DNA of 64,000 nt from Amycolatopsis sp. CA-128772 (GTDB lineage: Bacteria > Actinomycetota > Actinomycetes > Mycobacteriales > Pseudonocardiaceae), in NCBI RefSeq assembly GCF_002904295.1, contig NZ_PPHG01000029.1, positions 62,001-126,000 of the forward strand. Direction: 5' to 3'. Each line of letters begins with the position of its first letter. Position 1 is the stretch's first letter. The translations under genes were made by a program, and so were the position numbers. Below the pieces are notes generated by a model. It saw nothing but the letters and a program-made list of their open reading frames with translations. It was not told where the DNA came from and made no database searches. Of the stretch, positions 58,879 to 64,000 are shown one piece after another.

Positions 58879-61800
58879 CTAGACGGTGATCTTGTCGACG
58901 TTCGGGCCGCCGTTGGCGGTCGTCGCGGTCGCCTTGATCTTGGAAGTGCCCGCGGGCAGGGTGACCGGGATCGTGACCGTCTGCCACGTATCCCAGTTGC
59001 CCGTGCCGCAGAAGGCCACCCCGGACGCCACCTTCGTGCCGTTGACCGAGATGTCCATCGGCCGGTTCGCCGTGGTGCCGTTGGCGAACCGCAGGACCAC
59101 ATCGGCCGGACCCGCCGCGGCCGCCTTCACGGTGAACTCCACCGCGCTGCCGGTCGCGTTGTCGTAGTTGACGAACCCGCTTCCGGTGTAGCCGGTGTGG
59201 TTCGACTCCGCGACGCCGCCGGCGATCGTCGCGTCCTCCGCCTGGTAGTCGGCGGGGGTGCCCGGGCCGGTGGAGCCGTCCGCGGGGATCGTCTTCGTCC
59301 CCGTGTTCCAGCCCGCGACCCGCACGGACGGCTTGGCGCCCTTGAGGTCCGCGGTCCGGTACGTCGCCGTCAGCGTCGTCGACTCGCCCGGCCAGAGGCT
59401 GACCTGGTTGTCGGTCCACCGCACCGGCAGCACCGGCGCGCCCGCCGCGCCGACCACGTGCGCGTCGACGAAGAACGCCGGCACCTTGCCGGACGAGTCG
59501 TTCTTCAGCGTCACCTTGGTCGTCGTGGTGCCGTCGGCGTTGGCCGTCGAGGTCGCCGAAGACCCGACCGTGACCGAAGCCAGCGAGTTGAGCCCGGACA
59601 GGTCCGCGTAGGCCGACTGCGGCGTGTAGTACCAGTCGCTCGCGCCCCAGTTCAGCGTGTCGGCCTTGGTGGACAGCCAGTACACGTTCCGGCTGACCTC
59701 CTTGCCCGCCGGATCGGTGAGCACCAGCTTCGCCAGGTACGTCGTCGACAGCCCGCTCACCGAACCGATGGTCAGCGCGGTCGTCTTGGCGCCGTCACCG
59801 CCCACCGAAACGGCCTTGGACTGGTCGTACTTCGCCGTGCCGTCCAGGTTGAACAGCTGCACGCGAGCGGTGAGGCCCGACGCCGCGTCGTGGTTGTGGT
59901 TCACGACCACGACGGACTTCGTGTCGTACGAGTACTGGATGTGCAGCGGCTCGTTCGCCTTCTTGGCCCCGAAGTACGAGCCGTTCTGGTCGAGGTAGGC
60001 GTCGAACAGCTGCCAGTGCAGCGACGTCCAGCCGCTGTTGAGCATCCAGTAGATGATCCCGGTGGCCGGGTTCGAGCTGTCGCTGAAGTTCCGCGAGTGC
60101 GACTCGAACTCGGCGCGGACGTTCTCGTACTGCGCCAGCTGCGCCTTCCGGACGAAGTCGTCCAGGCTCGCCGGCTTGCCGTAGCGCCCGGTCAGCGCGT
60201 CGCCGAAGAGCTTCAGGTCGGCGAACGTCGAGGACGACGACCGGTGGTACTGCGCGGTCGACGGGCTCTTCCACATCGTGTCGAGCTCGCTCGAGGACAT
60301 CATCCGCTTGAGCGTGTCCATCGTCGGGATGTCCGGCCCCGCGCTGGTCTCGGAGTTGAAGCTCCACGCGCCACCGAGGTCGCTGTGCGCCTTGTCGTAC
60401 CAGTAGTTCGGCGGGACGTAGTCGTACGGGCCGTTCATCTTCATCCCGGACGACCCCAGCTGCGGCGACGACTTCGCCGACGCGGCCGGCACCACCGGCG
60501 TCGGCCAGTCCGCGGCGTTCAGCGCGTCGAGGTAGTTCTTCTCGATCGTCGCGTCGGGGGCGAAGTCGCTGCCGATCAGGAACGAGATGACGCTCGGGTG
60601 GTCGCGCAGCCGCTCGGCCTCCGCGGTCATCGACGCCTTCGCGACCGGGTAGTCCGCGGCGGTCCAGGGGTCACCCTTCTCGTCCCCGTTGACCTGCCCT
60701 TCCCACTTGTCGCAACACTCCCAGCCGGGCAGGGTCAGCACGCCCATCCGGTCGGCGAGGTCGAAGAACTCGTCCGGCTCGATGTGCCCCTCCAGGCGCA
60801 CGGTGTTGAGCCCGAGGTCCTTGACGTAGGCGAGCTTGTCCGCCGCGGCCTGGGCGTTCCAGCGCAGGAACAGGTCCGGCGAGTAGCCGCCGCCCTTGAT
60901 CAGCAGCGGGCGCCCGTTGATCGTGTACGCCCGGCCGCCGCTCGAGTTCTTGTTCGCCGTCACCGTGCGCACGCCGAAGCTGGAGTGCGAGGTGTCCGAC
61001 GCCGCCCCGCCGGCGCTCGCGGTCAGGTCGAGGTCGTAGAGCGGCTGCCCGCCCATCCCGGCGGGCCACCAGACCTGCGGGTTGTCGATCCCGACCACGC
61101 CGAAGGTGACGGTCTTCTTCTCCTTCGCCGCCAGGCTCACCGTCTGGCTGATCGCACGTCCGGCGACCGTGCCCGACACCGTCGTGGAGACGGCGGCCGC
61201 GCTGTCGTTGCGGACGTCGGCCTTCACCGTCAGGTCGGCGTGGCTCAGCCCCGTCAGCTTCGTGACGACGTGCCCGCCGCGCAGCGCCACCGGGCCGCTG
61301 CGCCGGACGAGGACGTCCCGCACGATGCCCATGTTCTGGTCCGGCGGGGTCTGGGCCCAGTCGATCCAGCCCATCGACAGGTCCTTGTTCGGGTCGTTCG
61401 GGTAGACCTTGAACGCGACGCTGTTCGTGCCCGCCTTCACCAGCGCGGTGATGTCCAGGTCGTGACGCGTGTAGGCGCCGGTGACCTGCGTCTTGTCGGC
61501 GACGCGCGTCCCGTTGACCCAGACGTCGGCCTTCGACAGCACACCGCTGAAGTCCAGGTACGTGCGCTGGGTGGTGTCGGCGACGGTGAGGTCGGTCCGG
61601 TACCACCACGGAACCTGGAAATCCGCGGTCGGCACGTTCTTCATGTTCGTCGAGTAGAACGGGTCGGCGTACTTGCCGTTGGCCAGCAGGCCGGCGTAGA
61701 CGGTCGAGCGCGGCCCGACCGGGTACCAGCCCGACGTGTTGTAGCCGGGCTTCGAGACCGCGGAGTCGTCGCTGACCTGGGCGGACGTCTGGATCAGGAA

Positions 61801-61950
61801 GCCGGGGACCGCGGTGGCCGGTGCCGCGGCCGCGACGACGGCTCCCGCGGGTTCCTGCCCGGTGGCGGACGAGACGGTGGCTCCACTCACCGCGACGGCC
61901 AGCGAGGCCGCCACGAGTAGTGTCCGGGTTCTTCTCTGCCGATAGCTCAC
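58879..61950 (-). CDS. csxA: Exo-beta-D-glucosaminidase (GH2) with C-terminal CBM
   Basis: A 1023-residue secreted GH2 enzyme that releases glucosamine from chitosan ends. Signal peptide (1-about 31) is followed by sugar-binding, immunoglobulin-like and TIM-barrel domains; D462 in IGSDFAPD and E534 in FNSETSAG lie 72 residues apart, as do catalytic D469 and E541 of Amycolatopsis CsxA. The barrel also has WECCDKWEGQVNG and MLNSGWTSLHWQLFDAY. The last 130 residues (DYQAEDATI onward) form a CBM35-like module. GTG start with AGGAGG eight bases upstream, and a palindromic operator 48 bp further upstream. Confidence 0.95.
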   Translation of the reverse strand: MSYRQRRTRTLLVAASLAVAVSGATVSSATGQEPAGAVVAAAAPATAVPGFLIQTSAQVSDDSAVSKPGYNTSGWYPVGPRSTVYAGLLANGKYADPFYSTNMKNVPTADFQVPWWYRTDLTVADTTQRTYLDFSGVLSKADVWVNGTRVADKTQVTGAYTRHDLDITALVKAGTNSVAFKVYPNDPNKDLSMGWIDWAQTPPDQNMGIVRDVLVRRSGPVALRGGHVVTKLTGLSHADLTVKADVRNDSAAAVSTTVSGTVAGRAISQTVSLAAKEKKTVTFGVVGIDNPQVWWPAGMGGQPLYDLDLTASAGGAASDTSHSSFGVRTVTANKNSSGGRAYTINGRPLLIKGGGYSPDLFLRWNAQAAADKLAYVKDLGLNTVRLEGHIEPDEFFDLADRMGVLTLPGWECCDKWEGQVNGDEKGDPWTAADYPVAKASMTAEAERLRDHPSVISFLIGSDFAPDATIEKNYLDALNAADWPTPVVPAASAKSSPQLGSSGMKMNGPYDYVPPNYWYDKAHSDLGGAWSFNSETSAGPDIPTMDTLKRMMSSSELDTMWKSPSTAQYHRSSSSTFADLKLFGDALTGRYGKPASLDDFVRKAQLAQYENVRAEFESHSRNFSDSSNPATGIIYWMLNSGWTSLHWQLFDAYLDQNGSYFGAKKANEPLHIQYSYDTKSVVVVNHNHDAASGLTARVQLFNLDGTAKYDQSKAVSVGGDGAKTTALTIGSVSGLSTTYLAKLVLTDPAGKEVSRNVYWLSTKADTLNWGASDWYYTPQSAYADLSGLNSLASVTVGSSATSTANADGTTTTKVTLKNDSSGKVPAFFVDAHVVGAAGAPVLPVRWTDNQVSLWPGESTTLTATYRTADLKGAKPSVRVAGWNTGTKTIPADGSTGPGTPADYQAEDATIAGGVAESNHTGYTGSGFVNYDNATGSAVEFTVKAAAAGPADVVLRFANGTTANRPMDISVNGTKVASGVAFCGTGNWDTWQTVTIPVTLPAGTSKIKATATTANGGPNVDKITV

Positions 61951-61997
61951 TAGCGCGCCTCCTAGGCATCCACGGCGGCGGGGGACAGCGGACCATC

Positions 61998-62016
61998 GTT
62001 AGGGAACTTTCCTAAC
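61998..62016. promoter_or_regulatory. Palindromic operator of csxA (CsnR-box-like)
   Basis: GTTAGGGAACTTTCCTAAC is an inverted repeat with one mismatch in nine, centred 57 bp before the csxA start. From memory, actinomycete chitosanase genes have an AGGAAA-N-TTTCCT operator bound by the ROK-family repressor CsnR. This site would keep csxA off until chitosan oligomers are present. Confidence 0.75.
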
Positions 62017-62067
62017 AATTGCGGACGATCGTAGCGGGCCGGTCACCCCGGGAACAGGGCCGTTTCG

Positions 62068-63297
62068 TCAGACCCGGGCGGTCTGCCACGCCGCGGCGGC
62101 GCGCAGGGCCAGCAGGAGCGGCAGGGAACCGTCCTCCCAAAGCCGTGGCGGCAGTGTTTCGCTCAGCGGGACGCCGCCGGTCAGCGCGGCGCCGATCGCG
62201 GTGAGGTCGACGTCGAAGAGCGTCAGCCCGGCGCTGTAGAGCCGTTCGCCGCTGACCGGGCGGCGCCGCGTGACCTCGGCGCTGTCGACGGCCAGTTCGG
62301 TCAGCCCGAAGAACTCGGGCTTGGCGCCGCGTTCCATCCAGCGCGCGAACCCGACCACCTTCGTCGACCGGACGTCGGCGGGCTTGAGCCCGCTCTCCTC
62401 GCACAGCTCGCGTTCCATCCCGGCGCGGACCGCGGTGTGCAGCAGCCGGCGCGGACCGTCGGGCGTGCGCAGGTCGCGGGGCTCCAGCGAGCCGCTGCCC
62501 GACGGCGCGAGCAGCAGCCCGCTGACCGAGTTGAGCGACGACTGCCGGACGGTGACCAGCTTGCCGTCGGTGGTGAACGCGACCGTCGAGACGCCGACGA
62601 GGTCGGCCAGCGTGCTGCTGCTCAGCTCCCGCAGCGCGCCGGCGGTGTCGGTGAGCTCGGCCTTGCGCAGGTCGTACTCCTCGCCGGTGTCGACGCGCGT
62701 GATGCGCAGCGCGGCGAGTTCGTTCGAACAGACGGCGTCGAAGAACCGCGCCCGGTGCAGCCGGATCGGCGCGGGCCGCGCGCCGGCGGCGGGCAGCGGG
62801 TCGCCGCGCATGCCGACGATCGGGCCGTTGAACAGCAGCCGGCCGCGCGCCCGCAGCGGCAGCACGTGCGGCGCGGTGGCCTTGAGCGCGGGCGGCAGCC
62901 GGTAGGGCTCTTCGGCGACCTCGATCGTGTGCCGTTCGGTCCACAGGTCCCGGTCGATGTCCGCGCTGACCAGCGCGGTCCCGCGGGCGGGCACGGCGAG
63001 GTAGGCCGGCTCCGGGTAGGCCGCGGGCGGCGGCAGTTCGGCGGTCGGGAAGGGCGCGGCGATGGTGGTGAACTCGAACCCGGCCCACCGGCGGCGCAGC
63101 AGCCGGACGTCCCGAGCGAAGGTGGCGACGCCGAGGCCGAGCGCGACGGCGGAGAGCACCACGCCGACGGCGCTCGGCAGGATGGTGACAACGCCGAGCA
63201 CAACCCCCAGCCCGGAGGCGGCGAGCGGCCACTCCCGGGCGCCGATGAAGCCGAGGTAGTCCGCCTTCGCCCGGGCGCGGCGCGTCAGTTTTCCCAT
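62068..63297 (-). CDS. Membrane protein with Nudix-like box
   Basis: A 409-residue protein. Two helices near the N-terminus (about 27-58) are followed by a large cytoplasmic part, with a Nudix-box-like segment AGMERELCEESGLKPADV (near 290) that keeps REL and EES but misses the leading glycine spacing. The ATG at 63297 is preferred over GTG 63315. No convincing family name. Located 117 bp upstream of csxA on the same strand, beyond its operator. Confidence 0.7.
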   Translation of the reverse strand: MGKLTRRARAKADYLGFIGAREWPLAASGLGVVLGVVTILPSAVGVVLSAVALGLGVATFARDVRLLRRRWAGFEFTTIAAPFPTAELPPPAAYPEPAYLAVPARGTALVSADIDRDLWTERHTIEVAEEPYRLPPALKATAPHVLPLRARGRLLFNGPIVGMRGDPLPAAGARPAPIRLHRARFFDAVCSNELAALRITRVDTGEEYDLRKAELTDTAGALRELSSSTLADLVGVSTVAFTTDGKLVTVRQSSLNSVSGLLLAPSGSGSLEPRDLRTPDGPRRLLHTAVRAGMERELCEESGLKPADVRSTKVVGFARWMERGAKPEFFGLTELAVDSAEVTRRRPVSGERLYSAGLTLFDVDLTAIGAALTGGVPLSETLPPRLWEDGSLPLLLALRAAAAWQTARV

Positions 63298-63329
63298 CGC
63301 CGCACTGTTTAGCACGACGGCGGCGGGGT

Positions 63330-63749
63330 TCAGGCCCGGGCGTCGAGATAGACCCAGTGGCCGTCGTCACGCCGGAAGCGGCTGTTCTCTTCGAGGAAGC
63401 CGTCCCGGCCCCGGTGGCGGTAGTGCGCCCGGAACTCGACGGTGCCCTCGGTGTGCAGCAGGCCCCCACCGGTGCGGCCGAGGATCTCCAGCCGCGTCCA
63501 CTCCTGCCCGGGATCGAGCTCGAGCCGGCGGGGCCGCGTGCCGGGGTGCCAGGTCCGGAGGAGGTAGCCGGTGTCCCGCACGGCGAAGGCGCTGAACCGC
63601 GAGCGCATCAGCAGTTCGGCGGTGGGAGCACTGAGCCCGCCGTCGTGGAACCGGCCGCAACAGGCGGCGTAGGACTCGGCGAGGCCGCACGGGCAGGCAG
63701 CGGGGGGCACCGGGGAATTGTGCCACGGGCCCGGGCCGGCGGCATTCAT
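63330..63749 (-). CDS. YchJ-family/SEC-C motif protein
   Basis: A 139-residue protein. The N-terminus has the zinc-binding SEC-C motif CPCGLAESYAACC; the following domain (AELLMRSRFSAFAVRDTGYL, RLEILGRTGGG and EFRAHYRHRG) is NTF2-like, as in YchJ/UPF0225. ATG at 63749 is used; ATG 63758 is in frame. Function of the family is unknown. Separated from the Nudix-like gene by 32 bp. Confidence 0.88.
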   Translation of the reverse strand: MNAAGPGPWHNSPVPPAACPCGLAESYAACCGRFHDGGLSAPTAELLMRSRFSAFAVRDTGYLLRTWHPGTRPRRLELDPGQEWTRLEILGRTGGGLLHTEGTVEFRAHYRHRGRDGFLEENSRFRRDDGHWVYLDARA

Positions 63750-63893
63750 CCCCGCCATTTGCGGTAAAGGCGGCCGTCCGCGCCGATGGCGAAAGCGTCG
63801 ATTCGCCCCGGGCCCGGTGTTTCCGCACGGTTTCCCCGCACGCCGATCCGCGGGAGAACAACAGTAGACCGCGTTCGGTGAACGAGGCGGAAT

Positions 63894-64000
63894 CATGGGC
63901 CGGGCAAGCCGAACAACCGGCCGGCTCAGCGATATCGCTTGGCGGAAAAGGGTTCCGGCGCCGAAGATCGGTGGATCAACCGGTGTTGACCGGTTTCCCC
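63894..64000 (+). other. Open frame at the window edge, unproven
   Basis: A frame opens at ATG 63894 with GAGG six bases upstream and stays open to the last base (35 codons). The bases are less GC-rich at third positions than in neighbouring genes, so it may be intergenic. It is divergent from the YchJ-like gene. In 63750-63893 nothing else is seen. Confidence 0.2.

Overview
The window reads as chromosomal DNA of a high-GC actinomycete, most likely Amycolatopsis or a close Pseudonocardiaceae relative. Reasons: very GC-rich DNA with G/C in nearly every third codon position, many GTG/TTG starts, SARP, LacI, AraC and TetR regulators, an ANTAR regulator, and an exo-beta-D-glucosaminidase whose motifs and catalytic spacing match Amycolatopsis CsxA. 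Genus is inferred by recognition, not by a search. The core order tRNA-Leu, pdtaR-like, polA, rpsA, coaE-grpB, uvrB is, from memory, the order around Rv1626-Rv1633 in Mycobacterium tuberculosis, so the left half is an ancestral backbone with lineage-specific insertions.

Layout. 1-6.5 kb: tRNA-Leu(CAA), a PdtaR-like antitermination regulator, and a complete branched-chain amino acid ABC operon (livKHMGF) with a strong stem-loop between livK and livH and a terminator after livF. 6.5-15.9 kb: an alpha/beta hydrolase, thioesterase and LysR, polA, an EF-hand protein, a trypsin-fold protein lacking its catalytic serine, a quinone oxidoreductase and an AraC regulator. 15.9-25.6 kb: a SARP/NB-ARC/TPR regulator divergent from a small secreted protein with an 11-bp-spaced heptamer pair between them, a TetR/YhgE-Pip/pseudo-ATPase operon under a 28-bp perfect palindrome, a 30-bp minisatellite, and a methyltransferase plus two paralogous acetyltransferases.

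25.6-36.5 kb: rpsA with promoter and terminator, an IS5-family relic bracketed by an 80-bp direct repeat, TetR and OsmC genes, coaE-grpB, a decayed family-39 glycosyltransferase, a DUF402 gene, a collagen-like and Cys-rich DUF5685 protein, and uvrB. 36.5-49.7 kb: VOC, secreted S37-like peptidase, SRPBCC, enoyl-CoA hydratase, a frameshifted deazaflavin oxidoreductase, an exporter whose ATPase is fused to an extracytoplasmic hydrolase, terC under a yybP-ykoY (manganese) riboswitch, an S9 peptidase, YCII and HAD genes, and a RES-Xre toxin-antitoxin pair. 49.7-64 kb: an orphan consensus promoter, LacI and AraC regulators, MmpS, FetB-like, histidine phosphatase, a Na+/H+ antiporter with a UBP zinc finger, SnoaL-like, a carboxylesterase, a broken aminoglycoside-nucleotidyltransferase-like gene, csxA with a palindromic operator, a membrane Nudix-like protein and a YchJ-like protein.

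Regulation is unusually readable. Eight genes have a TANNNT box exactly 7 nt before the start codon and three more have it 6 nt before, which predicts leaderless mRNAs. Several operators and hairpins can be assigned directly. Starts were chosen from ribosome binding sites or this box. No database or folding software was run; family names rest on motifs recognised by eye.
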